A stretch of 64,000 bases of DNA from Chamaesiphon sp. 336R_metabinner_41 (GCA_025359915.1 JANYDE010000137.1:31445-95444), one strand, 5' to 3'. Positions 26,551 to 35,322 are shown, counted from the first letter of the stretch. The notes: generated by a model not told the origin, from the letters alone. Program-made: numbers and translations.

Positions 26551-26598
26551 AAAACTGAGAGTAGGGGCAATTCATGAATTGCCCCTACTCTCAGTTTT
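26551..26598. repeat. 48-bp perfect palindrome (GTAGGGGC family)
   Basis: Each half is 24 bases; the inner part is GGGGCAATTCATGAATTGCC. It lies downstream of the PIN toxin and can form a very stable hairpin on either strand. Related copies lie at 14137, 31543 and 62115. Between this and the NFACT gene I see only a 33-codon frame that I do not trust. Confidence 0.95.
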
Positions 26599-26722
26599 AG
26601 GTTCGCATGAATTGAATTAGTAGTGATTCAGTAAGAATAAACTCAAATGAAGATAGAAGGAAATAAATTAATCTTTACAGAACGCGAATTTCATTGTGAC
26701 GATTTTTTTGAAGGAGAGGACA

Positions 26723-28477
26723 CTAGCTCAACGATTGAGTTGAAGTAAGTGTCTGCGGATGTCCCCAGATGATTTGTTCGTGCTTGTAGATTACCATCCC
26801 TGGTTTGGCACCTTTGGGTTTATAGACGTGCTTTGTAGCGGTATACACGACGGGAACGGCTTGGCTTTGTCTGGAGCGACTATAATAGGCGACAGCATTG
26901 GCGGTGAATTGTAAATCTGCTTCTTCGGCTACCGCGCCAGGTGTGATTCTTAATAAGCCATGACTTCCAGCGATTTCTTGGGCGTGAAACCAGAGATCGT
27001 ATTCGGTGGCGGTTTTAAATGTTAGTTTATCGTTTTGACGATTATTTCTGCCAATTAATAGTTCAAATCCGCTGGGAGTTGTTAATGAGTGGGGTTTGGT
27101 TTCGGCTAGTTCAGCTTTGGCTAATCTATCGGCGTTGGGGAAGTAGCCAGTATCGATTAATTCTTTCTTAATTTCTAGTAGAGTTTGAAGCATTTCTCGT
27201 ACATCGTTTGCGCCATCTTCTTGGAGCTGGAGCACACTTTCTTCTACTTGTTCTAAATAGTCGATCTCTGCTTGAACTGCTGCAAGTAAAGGATCTACTG
27301 CGAGTTTGGCGCGTTTTAATTTCTGGTGACGTTTGTAGAGAAATTGGGCATTTTGGATCGCGTTCTTTTCGGGTTCGAGTTTGATTTTGACTGGTTCCCC
27401 TGTCTCGAAATCGTTTAGGATGATTTCCTTCATCCCTGGTTGCCATTCTTGGAGATATGACATCAATAAATCGGCGTTGGTGCGATATTCGTCTGCACCT
27501 GTAGATTCTTGGAGTTTTGCTTTGAAGGTATTCGCTTTAACTCGTAATTTGGCGAGGATGGTGCCTAATTTCTGGGTGAGTTGATGTTTGAGTTGGGTAA
27601 ATGCTTCTCGATCGAGTATCCGGCTATAATAATTCTCGATCGCACTATTGACGCTAGCGACGGGAGTACCGATATTGCCCACTCCGATGACGCTGAAGCC
27701 GTTGTCAGTCAGATGAGGATTGAAGCTATATCCATCGACTTGAGTCAGGGTTCTCAGCCAGATTTGCCAGTATTCAAATAACTTTTCCCAGTCTGCGGGA
27801 GCTAATGTGTCAGTAGTCTGAAAGGGATCTAATCCGGCGGCGGTAATTAGCTCATTCATCAGGATCGTACTCAAACCGCGATAACTTCTGACGAGTCTTT
27901 GGTTGAGCTTATCGGGAATCAGACTAACACGATCGATCCACCGCTCGATCGATTCCTCGATATTGGGCATCGGATCTGTGAGCGATGGCGGTACCTCGTA
28001 AGGTCTACCAGTTTCGATCGTTCTGACGCTAGACTGTTTATTACTAACTTGATGAGCTGTGGTGATAATTAAATTATCCGCATCTGTGAGCGTGAGATTA
28101 CTATATTTACCGATCGGTTCTACATATAAATAATATAATACTTCCCCCCCAGGTCTGGTTCCAAATGTCAGCCGCAGCAATCGTTCCCAGGGAGATACCA
28201 TCTCCATCCCAATCATCGCCAATCCACCCAAAACAGAGCGTAATTGCTGGCTGAGTGTAAATGTATCGGGAATCCGTGGTGGGGGGTCTGTGAGAACGAT
28301 TCTCGCGGCTTGGGGATGCCAGGAGATCGCAATCCAGCCGCGTTTGTCGAGGGTACGGAGGCTCAAAGCGAGAGTATATCGATCGCGCTGATATACTGAT
28401 TCTACTCGTGCAGGTATCCAGTCAGATTGTAACTCCCGTACTGCTGCTGTTAATGTCGTGAAGTCAACCTGTTGCAT
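26723..28477 (-). CDS. NFACT-family ribosome quality-control protein (RqcH/FpbA-like)
   Basis: A 584-residue protein with the NFACT layout: an N-terminal domain (MQQVDFTTLTAAVRELQSDW...), a central HhH and coiled-coil region (about 270-440: LKHQLTQKLGTILAKLRVK ... LYKRHQKLKRAKLA), and a C-terminal NFACT-R domain (GFELLIGRNNRQNDKLTF; YDLWFHAQEIAGSHGLLR). The bacterial RqcH homologue adds alanine tails to stalled nascent chains on 50S subunits. Its start lies next to a G-rich tandem array shared with the divergent RemA-like gene. Confidence 0.88.
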   Translation of the reverse strand: MQQVDFTTLTAAVRELQSDWIPARVESVYQRDRYTLALSLRTLDKRGWIAISWHPQAARIVLTDPPPRIPDTFTLSQQLRSVLGGLAMIGMEMVSPWERLLRLTFGTRPGGEVLYYLYVEPIGKYSNLTLTDADNLIITTAHQVSNKQSSVRTIETGRPYEVPPSLTDPMPNIEESIERWIDRVSLIPDKLNQRLVRSYRGLSTILMNELITAAGLDPFQTTDTLAPADWEKLFEYWQIWLRTLTQVDGYSFNPHLTDNGFSVIGVGNIGTPVASVNSAIENYYSRILDREAFTQLKHQLTQKLGTILAKLRVKANTFKAKLQESTGADEYRTNADLLMSYLQEWQPGMKEIILNDFETGEPVKIKLEPEKNAIQNAQFLYKRHQKLKRAKLAVDPLLAAVQAEIDYLEQVEESVLQLQEDGANDVREMLQTLLEIKKELIDTGYFPNADRLAKAELAETKPHSLTTPSGFELLIGRNNRQNDKLTFKTATEYDLWFHAQEIAGSHGLLRITPGAVAEEADLQFTANAVAYYSRSRQSQAVPVVYTATKHVYKPKGAKPGMVIYKHEQIIWGHPQTLTSTQSLS

Positions 28478-28511
28478 GATTTAGGGGTTAGGGGTTAGGG
28501 GATAGGGGATA
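28475..28511. repeat. TTAGGGG tandem array, left arm
   Basis: Begins CATGATTTAGGGGTTAGGGG at the NFACT start codon, with three TTAGGGG units then ATAGGGG. It is the mirror of the array at 28599-28644. Confidence 0.9.
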
Positions 28512-28598
28512 GTTGCAAGCGTCAACCTGATTTGACTATTGGCGTAGAATCTGGATTCATAGAAGGATGGAAAATTGAATTTTATAATAGTTCCTTAG

Positions 28599-28644
28599 CC
28601 TAACCCCTAACCCCTAACCCCTAACCCCTAACCCCTAAATCATG
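28599..28644. repeat. TAACCCC tandem array, right arm
   Basis: Five full TAACCCC units followed by TAAATCATG, ending in the ATG of the RemA-like gene. Its reverse complement matches the left array through 27 of 28 bases, including the CATGATT next to the start codon. Confidence 0.9.
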
Positions 28645-28869
28645 GTAAATGTTGGTTTTGGCAATATTGTCTCGACACAGCGGATTGTGGCGATAGTTAG
28701 TCCTGATTCGGCACCGATTAAACGTAATATTAGTGAAGCGAGGGAGCGTGGACAATTAATCGATGGAACTTACGGTAGGCGGACTCGTGCGGTGATTATT
28801 ATGGACTCTGGACATGTAATTTTATCAGCAATTCAACCAGAAACGATCGCTAGTCGCATTCAAGGTTAG
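28642..28869 (+). CDS. RemA-like regulatory protein (DUF370)
   Basis: A 75-residue protein matching the DUF370/RemA family: [25 protein letters not shown], then [33 protein letters not shown]. In Bacillus RemA is a DNA-binding activator of biofilm matrix genes; the cyanobacterial role is not established. It starts right at the end of a TAACCCC array and lies just upstream of the copper ATPase on the same strand, so the two may be co-transcribed. Confidence 0.88.
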   Translation: MVNVGFGNIVSTQRIVAIVSPDSAPIKRNISEARERGQLIDGTYGRRTRAVIIMDSGHVILSAIQPETIASRIQG

Positions 28870-28927
28870 AGTGGAAATCTCTAGCAGAAACAAAGTCATC
28901 TACAGATCCTCCTCCCAATTTCCTCGC

Positions 28928-31504
28928 ATGGTTCAGACAAATCCAAATCAAAGCATCATCGCCGAATCAGCTTCAAACACAATCGTTCTGGATATTGCGG
29001 GAATGAAATGTGCTGGATGTGTTGGTGCGGTGGAAAAACATCTCCTCGCCGAAACGGGGGTAAAGTCTGCATCTGTTAATTTGTTGACTGGGGTAGCGGC
29101 GATTTCGGTAGAGCGGGAGACAGTTACAGCCGATGCTCTCGCTACGAAATTGACGACAAAAGGATTTCCGACTCAACCCCGAATCGTAGCACTGAATGAG
29201 AATCGATCGCACCAACGAAAGACTAAATACGCCCAAGCATCTAAACAAATTCTGTCGCAATTAGTCACTGCTGGTATTTTGTTAGGATTATCCGCTGTCG
29301 GACATTTTACTCAACCAGATAATACCCACATGCATCATGGGTATTCAGTATTAAATAACTTTTGGTGGCATTGGGGTTTAGCGACACTAGCTATTATATT
29401 TCCAGGTAGAGCGATGCTCGTTGATGGTTGGCGAAGTCTGTGGTTTGGCAATCCGAATATGAATACCCTGGTGGGTTTGGGAACGATTGCTTCTTATACA
29501 GCCAGCGTCGTTGCGCTACTATTGCCGAATTTAGGCTGGGAATGCTTTTTTGAAGAACCCGTGATGATTATCGGGTTTATCACATTGGGGCGCACCCTCG
29601 AACAACAGGCGAAACATCGAGCGGCGAATGCATTTGACCGACTATTATCACTCCAGCCGACAATAGCACGGTTAGTTAGTCCAGATCCAGAGCGTCCCCA
29701 AGCGATCGAAATTCCGGTCGAACAGGTTAAAGTGGGTGAATATTTGCGGGTACTCCCAGGCGAAAAAATTCCGACTGATGGCGCGATTCGGTGGGGAGAG
29801 ACGACGATTGATGAATCCTTGATTACGGGTGAATCGATTCCGGTGCTGAAGCAGTTGGGGGATGGGGTAATTGCAGGTACCGTGAATCAATCGGGGGCGA
29901 TATCGATCGAAGTTACCCGCACGGGGGATGATACTACTCTGGCACGAATTATCGCCCTGGTGGAATCAGCCCAAACTCGCAAGGCTCCAGTCCAAAAATT
30001 CGCCGATACCGTCGCCGGATATTTTACCTATGGCGTAATTGCGATCGCAATTCTAACATTTCTGTTCTGGTATTTGATCGGCACCCATAACCCCAATTTA
30101 GATCCGCCGATTTCCAGTTTAACGCCGCTCAAAGCTGCGATTGCGGTAATGGTGGTTGCTTGCCCCTGTGCATTGGGTTTAGCCACGCCTACGGCGATTC
30201 TCGTGGGGACAGGGATTGGCGCAGAATCAGGGTTATTGATCAAGGGTGGCGACGTACTGGAAACGGTGCATCGATTGGATACGGTGGTATTCGACAAAAC
30301 AGGTACTCTAACCGAAGGGAAGCCGCAAGTTACCGATATTATTACGGCTGATGCTTTTCAAGATCATTCGGTTAGTCAGCGACTAAAGTCGCCGCTAGTG
30401 ATGCAAAGTCTGCCTACGCAGACTAAGATTGTTAGTTCGACAGAATTACTCCAACTTGCGGCGGCGGCGGAAAGTGTTACCAATCATCCTCTGGCGGTGG
30501 CTATTTGTCAGGAAGCTGCACGATTGGGTTTAACTATTCCAGTGGTGCTCAATTCCCATACTGAAGCTGGTTTAGGTGTCTATGCAGAGGTTCAAATTAC
30601 AGGAGATGGGGAGACGCGGGGACTGGGAGACGGGGAGACTGGGATAATTGTGGGGAATCAAAACTGGTTAACTGCAAAGGGAATTGATATTAGCGATGAG
30701 TGGTTAGATGCGGCTGAAAAGTTGACAGTTGCTGGAAAAACAGTGATGTATGTCGCGATCGCCGAGAATTTACCATTATTCAGTAAAATCATAGGTATAA
30801 TTGGTGTGACCGATCGATTGCGAGTAGATGCGATCGAAACTATCACGCAGCTACAGCGCAAAGGTTTGCAGGTAGTCTTGCTCACAGGTGACAGAAAACC
30901 AGTCGCAGATCTCATCGCCCAGAAATTAGGAATTGTCGATATCTACGCCGAAATCTTACCCCAAGATAAAGCCCGAATAATTCAATCATTACAACAAAAT
31001 CAGAATAGATCGAGTCAAAAAAGTGAATATTCTCAACATCCCGAAAACAGCGATACCTTTCCCCTTTCCCCTTTCCCCTTTCCCCTAGCAACAACACCAT
31101 CAACGAAGTTACTCAACACCAAAAAAGTAGCCATGATTGGGGATGGAATCAATGATGCTCCCGCTCTAGCTCAAGCCGATGTGGGAATTGCGATGAATGC
31201 TGGTACTGATGTCGCGATCGAAGTAGCTGATATTATCTTAGTACGCGATCGACTACTAGACGTGGTTTACTCGATCGAATTATCCACCAAAACCTTCACC
31301 AAGATTCGTCAAAATCTCTTCTGGGCGGCTATTTATAACATCATTGGTATTCCCGCCGCTGCGGGATTGCTCTACTGGTTTGGTTGGGGTGCAATGCTCA
31401 GTCCATCCGCCGCTGGCGCGATGATGGCACTAAGTTCGGTAAGTGTCGTTACTAATTCATTATTACTGCGATTGGGCAGAACAAAGAATAAGATAATTGC
31501 GTGA
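28928..31504 (+). CDS. Copper-translocating P-type ATPase
   Basis: A CPx-type ATPase of about 858 residues. An HMA domain carries GMKCAGC near residue 27. The actuator motif is TGES, the metal site CPCALG near residue 411, phosphorylation DKTGT near 456, nucleotide site ESVTNHPLA, and hinge GDGINDAPA near 737. The two cysteines of CPC indicate Cu(I), as in cyanobacterial CtaA/PacS. A GTG at 28871 would add 19 residues. Unusual in-frame inserts occur at 30379-30424 (two hairpins), 30602-30645 (GGGAGAC-type) and 31057-31087 (CCCTTT repeats). A role in supplying copper to thylakoid proteins is possible. Confidence 0.92.
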   Translation: MVQTNPNQSIIAESASNTIVLDIAGMKCAGCVGAVEKHLLAETGVKSASVNLLTGVAAISVERETVTADALATKLTTKGFPTQPRIVALNENRSHQRKTKYAQASKQILSQLVTAGILLGLSAVGHFTQPDNTHMHHGYSVLNNFWWHWGLATLAIIFPGRAMLVDGWRSLWFGNPNMNTLVGLGTIASYTASVVALLLPNLGWECFFEEPVMIIGFITLGRTLEQQAKHRAANAFDRLLSLQPTIARLVSPDPERPQAIEIPVEQVKVGEYLRVLPGEKIPTDGAIRWGETTIDESLITGESIPVLKQLGDGVIAGTVNQSGAISIEVTRTGDDTTLARIIALVESAQTRKAPVQKFADTVAGYFTYGVIAIAILTFLFWYLIGTHNPNLDPPISSLTPLKAAIAVMVVACPCALGLATPTAILVGTGIGAESGLLIKGGDVLETVHRLDTVVFDKTGTLTEGKPQVTDIITADAFQDHSVSQRLKSPLVMQSLPTQTKIVSSTELLQLAAAAESVTNHPLAVAICQEAARLGLTIPVVLNSHTEAGLGVYAEVQITGDGETRGLGDGETGIIVGNQNWLTAKGIDISDEWLDAAEKLTVAGKTVMYVAIAENLPLFSKIIGIIGVTDRLRVDAIETITQLQRKGLQVVLLTGDRKPVADLIAQKLGIVDIYAEILPQDKARIIQSLQQNQNRSSQKSEYSQHPENSDTFPLSPFPFPLATTPSTKLLNTKKVAMIGDGINDAPALAQADVGIAMNAGTDVAIEVADIILVRDRLLDVVYSIELSTKTFTKIRQNLFWAAIYNIIGIPAAAGLLYWFGWGAMLSPSAAGAMMALSSVSVVTNSLLLRLGRTKNKIIA

Positions 31505-31533
31505 GGATCGTTAATTAAATATATTGGTGGGTT

Positions 31534-31830
31534 TTAGCGATTTCGTGGTAGGGGCAATTCATGAATTGCCCCTACCACGAGATAGCTAGCCAACTGTTGA
31601 TAAATAACATCGCCAACGGCTGCTTTCAGAGATTTACCTAGCCTGTTTTTTTTCTGTGCTAGTTGGAGACAGTCAGCGTTTGGACATAGATAAACCGAAC
31701 GTCCTTGAATGAATTTATCGCCAAGATCGATCGTGACTTCTCGTGTAGGATGGCATCTTACCACCCGCCAAAACTGACTTCTCAGGGCAACTTTTCGACA
31801 ACTTACACACCGACGAATATCTTTAGTCAT
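31534..31830 (-). CDS. ylxR: YlxR-family RNA-binding protein (DUF448)
   Basis: A 98-residue protein with the YlxR core: MTKDIRRCVSCRKVALRSQFWRVVR, IDLGDKFIQGRSVYLCPNADCL and AQKKNRLGKSLKAAV. YlxR proteins bind RNA and accompany nusA. The last 15 or so residues (VVGAIHELPLPRNR) are encoded by a palindromic repeat, which has replaced the natural C-terminus. It follows nusA on the same strand. The infB gene that normally comes next is absent; the copper ATPase gene converges instead. Confidence 0.9.
   Translation of the reverse strand: MTKDIRRCVSCRKVALRSQFWRVVRCHPTREVTIDLGDKFIQGRSVYLCPNADCLQLAQKKNRLGKSLKAAVGDVIYQQLASYLVVGAIHELPLPRNR
31543..31580. repeat. 38-bp perfect palindrome (GTAGGGGC family)
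   Basis: Halves of 19 bases around TTCATGAA. It lies between the copper ATPase and ylxR stops and encodes the terminal residues of YlxR on the minus strand. Confidence 0.95.
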
Positions 31831-31838
31831 AATCTAAG

Positions 31839-31878
31839 GATAGATCCCCGACTTCTGGCTAGAAGTCGGGGATCTATC
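31839..31878. repeat. GACTTCT-family stem-loop between nusA and ylxR
   Basis: A perfect 18-bp stem, GATAGATCCCCGACTTCT and its complement, with the loop GGCT. Sitting inside the rimP-nusA-ylxR transcription unit, it may attenuate or process the mRNA, but it lacks a clear T-run. Confidence 0.85.
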
Positions 31879-31987
31879 GTAATAAAAACACCGATCTAAC
31901 CAAGTTGCTACCAATAACTCCAGCGGTTTCAATCGTAGGCATTCTATCGATAGCAACTTAGATTATCTACTAACACTATCAACTAAA

Positions 31988-33277
31988 TTAGTAGCTGTCG
32001 CCAGTATATCCAGCGTCTTGATAGTCAGGTTGATAATGAGACTGATATTCCGAGTCAGAGCGGCGTTGAGATTCAACTTCCGCCATTGCTGCGACAGGAT
32101 CGTATTTATCAGTATCTTTGATATCGATTTTCCAACCAGTCAACCTGGCGGCGAGCCGGACATTTTGCCCTTCCTTGCCGATGGCTAAACTCAACTGATC
32201 CACAGGTACCAATACGTGCGCCTGACGACCTTCTGGATTAACTAATCTTACCTCATCAATTCGCGCTGGACTGAGAGCATTCGAGATATATGTAGCCGGA
32301 TCTGGCGACCACCGAATTACATCGATTTTCTCGCCTTGCAATTCACCGACGACTACTTGAATCCGCGAACCCCGTGCGCCGATACACGCGCCTACGGGGT
32401 CTACGTCGCCTTCTAAGGTGTCTACGGCGATTTTTGTGCGGGGACCAACGTGACGGGAGGTCGGGGTGGCTTCACGCGCCACTGCGACGATTCTGACTAG
32501 TTCTTCTTCGATTTCGGGAACTTCGTTGGCGAAGAGTTCGACGACTAATCCGGCGGTAGCGCGGGAGACAAGCAGTTGAGGGCCGCGCTGGGAGCCTTCG
32601 CGGACTTTTTTGAGGAAGACTTTAAAGGTACGTCCAATCCGGTAGTTATCGTTGGGAAGTTGTTCTTTTTGAGGTAGTTCGGCTTCGACATCTGGCTGTC
32701 CGAAGCTACTATTTACCGATAAAATTACAGACTGACGTTCAAATCTGAGGACTTTCCCATTTAGGGATGTGCCTTCAAATTGCTCGAATTCTTCTTGAAT
32801 AATTTTACGCTGTTGATCTCGCAGTTTTTGGGCGAGTACTTGTTTAGCTTGAATCGCTGCCATTCGTCCGAAATCTTCGCGTTCGGGGGTGACATCGAGG
32901 ACGACGGAATCACCAAGTTGAGTGGAGTCTTCGGAGTCGTCTTGTTGGAGAATATTTCTAACTTCTTCTAAAGAAATTTCCCGATCTTCGTCGAAAACTT
33001 CTTCGACAATTGTTTTAGTCGCGACGACTTGGAAGGCTTCTTCGTCAAGGTTGAGAAATACATCGAAGTTATCAAAATGATCTTCTTCAAATTGCATTTG
33101 ATCTAAATGCTGAGATCTGCGATAGCGTTCGTATCCTTTGAGTAGAGCTTCGCGCAATGCTGTTTGGACAGCAGAGCTAGGTAAGTTGCGATCTTTACTA
33201 ATTTCGTCAATCATTGCTCTCAATTGAGGTAGACTAACGTTACTTTTCGGTTGCTGTTTAGCTTTAGCTTTTGCCAT
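31988..33277 (-). CDS. nusA: Transcription termination/antitermination factor NusA
   Basis: A 429-residue NusA. The N-terminal domain binds RNA polymerase ([23 protein letters not shown]). It is followed by S1 (about 135-200) and tandem KH domains ([59 protein letters not shown]). The C-terminal acidic repeats of E. coli NusA are missing, as usual in cyanobacteria, and the last 45 residues are polar and Tyr-rich. It is downstream of rimP. Confidence 0.96.
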   Translation of the reverse strand: MAKAKAKQQPKSNVSLPQLRAMIDEISKDRNLPSSAVQTALREALLKGYERYRRSQHLDQMQFEEDHFDNFDVFLNLDEEAFQVVATKTIVEEVFDEDREISLEEVRNILQQDDSEDSTQLGDSVVLDVTPEREDFGRMAAIQAKQVLAQKLRDQQRKIIQEEFEQFEGTSLNGKVLRFERQSVILSVNSSFGQPDVEAELPQKEQLPNDNYRIGRTFKVFLKKVREGSQRGPQLLVSRATAGLVVELFANEVPEIEEELVRIVAVAREATPTSRHVGPRTKIAVDTLEGDVDPVGACIGARGSRIQVVVGELQGEKIDVIRWSPDPATYISNALSPARIDEVRLVNPEGRQAHVLVPVDQLSLAIGKEGQNVRLAARLTGWKIDIKDTDKYDPVAAMAEVESQRRSDSEYQSHYQPDYQDAGYTGDSY

Positions 33278-33347
33278 ATTTTTTTAGGGGGAGATAGGGG
33301 ATAGGAGATGGGAGATGGGAGTATTACTGTCTTTAGCAATTTCGCTA

Positions 33348-33818
33348 TCAACTATCAACTCCTAAATCATCGAGTGAAACTTTGCTGACTAATTCTCTGG
33401 GGATTTCGATTGTTCGTCCTTTTTGACTGAGATAAATCTTGGTTTCATCGCGACGAATCAGGTTTCCTTGCCATTCGGTTTTGTTGCCCAATGGTTCGCT
33501 GGTACTTACTTGGATCGCAAAGCCACTAAAAGCGTTAAACTCTCGATCGGTAGTCAATTGTCTACTCGTACCAGGGCTAGAAACCTCTAGGGAATAGGCA
33601 AAGGGAATCAGCTCAGAAGCATCCAATGCCTCGTCTAAGGCGCGACTCATGCGTTCGCAGTCTTGTAAGCCAGTATCCTCAATTGAATTGCGGATATCTA
33701 CCCGCAGACATGGTGGACGCTCGTGGGTATGAAAGACGACTGCAACTACTTCTAGCCCCAATTCTGCGGCGATTGGGTTGGCAATGTCGGTGATTTGGGG
33801 GATAAGGGGATGAGCCAT
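33348..33818 (-). CDS. rimP: Ribosome maturation factor RimP
   Basis: A 156-residue factor for 30S subunit maturation. It shows the two-domain RimP pattern: GLEVVAVVFHTHERPPCLRVDIR, TGLQDCERMSRALDEALDA, YSLEVSSPGTSRQL and, in the C-terminal SH3-like domain, WQGNLIRRDETKIYLSQKG. It is the first gene of the rimP-nusA-ylxR unit. The upstream spacer holds a dispersed repeat and a candidate small RNA. Confidence 0.93.
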   Translation of the reverse strand: MAHPLIPQITDIANPIAAELGLEVVAVVFHTHERPPCLRVDIRNSIEDTGLQDCERMSRALDEALDASELIPFAYSLEVSSPGTSRQLTTDREFNAFSGFAIQVSTSEPLGNKTEWQGNLIRRDETKIYLSQKGRTIEIPRELVSKVSLDDLGVDS

Positions 33819-33903
33819 AGATGTAGCAGAGAACTAGTGGCTAGTATTGGGTGGTGTTTGAAGTAATTTCGATCTCGTCTGGATTTAGACTCAGCTCCTT
33901 CCT

Positions 33904-34002
33904 TCCCAGTATTTAATTTAGATATCTGGAGTAGTAAGTCAATAGTGGATAGTGATGAGGTTATTAGTGTGAAACGGTGATAGTGAGTAGTTTCTTAGCT
34001 AG
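33904..34002. repeat. About 100-bp dispersed repeat, copy 1
   Basis: Shares long blocks with 48563-48662: CCCAGTAT, AGATATCTGGAG, AATAGTGGATAGTG, GGTTATTAGT and AACGGTGAT. Both copies are in spacers and have no coding potential. This one lies upstream of rimP. Confidence 0.8.
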
Positions 34003-34076
34003 GTGGGAAGGAAGTAAATGCGGCTTCTCAATAGTTGAAGGCATCGCTAAAATAGAGATCTGTGGAAGTAAACAAC

Positions 34077-34170
34077 AAAAAAAGTGGGGTTCGACCCACT
34101 CCTGGCAATTTATTATTCCAAGAAGCATACAGACGAATTAATCTTTTAATTCGCCCATGTATCTAATCTT
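34077..34170 (-). ncRNA. Candidate small RNA upstream of rimP
   Basis: On the minus strand there is a -10-like TAAGAT (34166-34171). It is followed by a long hairpin (34127-34162: ATACATGGGCGAATTAA pairing with TTAATTCGTCTGTAT, loop AAGA), then a linker, then a terminator hairpin AGTGGG/CCCACT followed by seven T (34077-34100). This is the layout of a short regulatory RNA. No homology is claimed. Confidence 0.45.
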
Positions 34171-34232
34171 AGCAGAGTTTCGATCGGAGGGTAAAATAGT
34201 GCTAATAGTTGAAGTACCAATTGAGGCGCGCT

Positions 34233-34871
34233 ATGACTCTAAATCTTTACTTTCTCCGTCACGGACAAACTGCATCTAGCCGAGGTAATCTATTCTGTGG
34301 ATCGATCGATCCAGGATTGACAGCCGATGGGGAGGAAATGGCGGATGTATTTGCGACGGCTTATGCCAGTACACCCTGGGAAGCTATTTATTGTAGCCCG
34401 AAAGAACGGGCGATTTTGACAGCAGAACCTTTAGCCGCTGCGCTGAAGATGGAGCTACAAATCCGCGATGGTTTGCAAGAGATTAATTATGGGAAGTGGG
34501 AAGGAAAGGATGTCGCCACAGTTGATGTGGAGTACCACGATGACTATCTACGGTGGTTGGCGGATCCTGGTTGGAATCCACCCACCGAGGGCGAATCAGC
34601 AATGGCAATCGCCGCTCGCGCTCTAGCGGTAATCGAGGAAATCAGCCAGCAACACACCACCGGAAATGTTTTGCTCGTATCTCATAAGGCGACGATTCGG
34701 ATCCTGTTGTGCAGTCTCCTCGGTATCGATGCGGGGCGGTTTCGCTATCGGTTGGGGATGCCTGTCTGTAGTGTGAGTATTGTGGAATTTGGCAAACATG
34801 GCCCATTATTAAAGGTACTTGCAGATCGATCGCATTTGACCGATCGATTGCGTGCATTACCTGGGACTTAA
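34233..34871 (+). CDS. Histidine phosphatase (phosphoglycerate-mutase-like)
   Basis: A 212-residue protein starting at MTLNLYFLRHGQT (34233), with GAGG eight bases upstream. The RHG motif carries the phosphoryl-accepting His. DPGLTADGEE, YCSPKERAILTAEPLA, LQEINYGKWEGK and LLVSHKATIRILLC give the second His and the remaining phosphate contacts. It could be a phosphoglycerate mutase, cobalamin phosphatase or other phosphatase; context does not decide. Confidence 0.87.
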   Translation: MTLNLYFLRHGQTASSRGNLFCGSIDPGLTADGEEMADVFATAYASTPWEAIYCSPKERAILTAEPLAAALKMELQIRDGLQEINYGKWEGKDVATVDVEYHDDYLRWLADPGWNPPTEGESAMAIAARALAVIEEISQQHTTGNVLLVSHKATIRILLCSLLGIDAGRFRYRLGMPVCSVSIVEFGKHGPLLKVLADRSHLTDRLRALPGT

Positions 34872-34905
34872 TTTGGTGAATGGACAGATGGTGAATAAAT
34901 ATCTG

Positions 34906-35322
34906 TTAATCGCCACTAATATGAACGACTAGTTCGCGATTGTGGCGGTGTTGACGGTGTTCCCAGAGGTAAATTCCTTGCCATGTACCTAAGACTAAAT
35001 TACCCCGCATAATCGGGATTTGTTCGGATGTGTGGGTGAGTGCGGTGCGAATGTGCGCTGGCATATCATCCGCACCTTCTGCTGAATGGATATATTTGCC
35101 ATCTTCGGGGACTAATTTAGCAAGAAAGTTTGCGAGATCGATTAAGACATCAGGATCGGCGTTTTCTTGGATCACTAAACTGGCGGAAGTATGTCTGAGA
35201 AAGAGGGTACATAGTCCGGTTTGAATTCCTGATTCGGCGACTGTATTAGTAATTTGCGAGGTAATTTTTACAAAGGATTTCGGAGTACTAGGAATCGTCA
35301 GAAGTTTTTGATAATGAGTCAT
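34906..35322 (-). CDS. YjbQ/UPF0047 family protein
   Basis: A 138-residue protein with the YjbQ signature: CTLFLRHTSASLVIQENADPDVLIDL, the Zn-binding His of YIHSAEGADDMPAHIR, and LGTWQGIYLWEHRQHRHNREL. Members have been linked to thiamine-phosphate synthase-like activity, but the physiological role is uncertain. It is convergent with the phosphatase gene. Confidence 0.9.
   Translation of the reverse strand: MTHYQKLLTIPSTPKSFVKITSQITNTVAESGIQTGLCTLFLRHTSASLVIQENADPDVLIDLANFLAKLVPEDGKYIHSAEGADDMPAHIRTALTHTSEQIPIMRGNLVLGTWQGIYLWEHRQHRHNRELVVHISGD

Noticed and set aside
26647..26748. 33-codon plus-strand frame starting MKIEGNKLIFTERE, converging on the NFACT gene
   Set aside because: Short, no ribosome binding site seen, overlaps the end of a real gene, and its last residues are antisense to conserved sequence. 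It may be a gene fragment, but evidence is too weak.
28599..28644. TAACCCC array as a CRISPR or telomere
   Set aside because: The units are contiguous heptamers without spacers, so not CRISPR. The chromosome continues with genes on both sides, so not a telomere.
34081..34105. T-arm-like GGGGTTCGACCC segment suggesting a tRNA
   Set aside because: The flanking bases do not give an acceptor, D or anticodon arm; the hairpin followed by T on the other strand is better read as a terminator.
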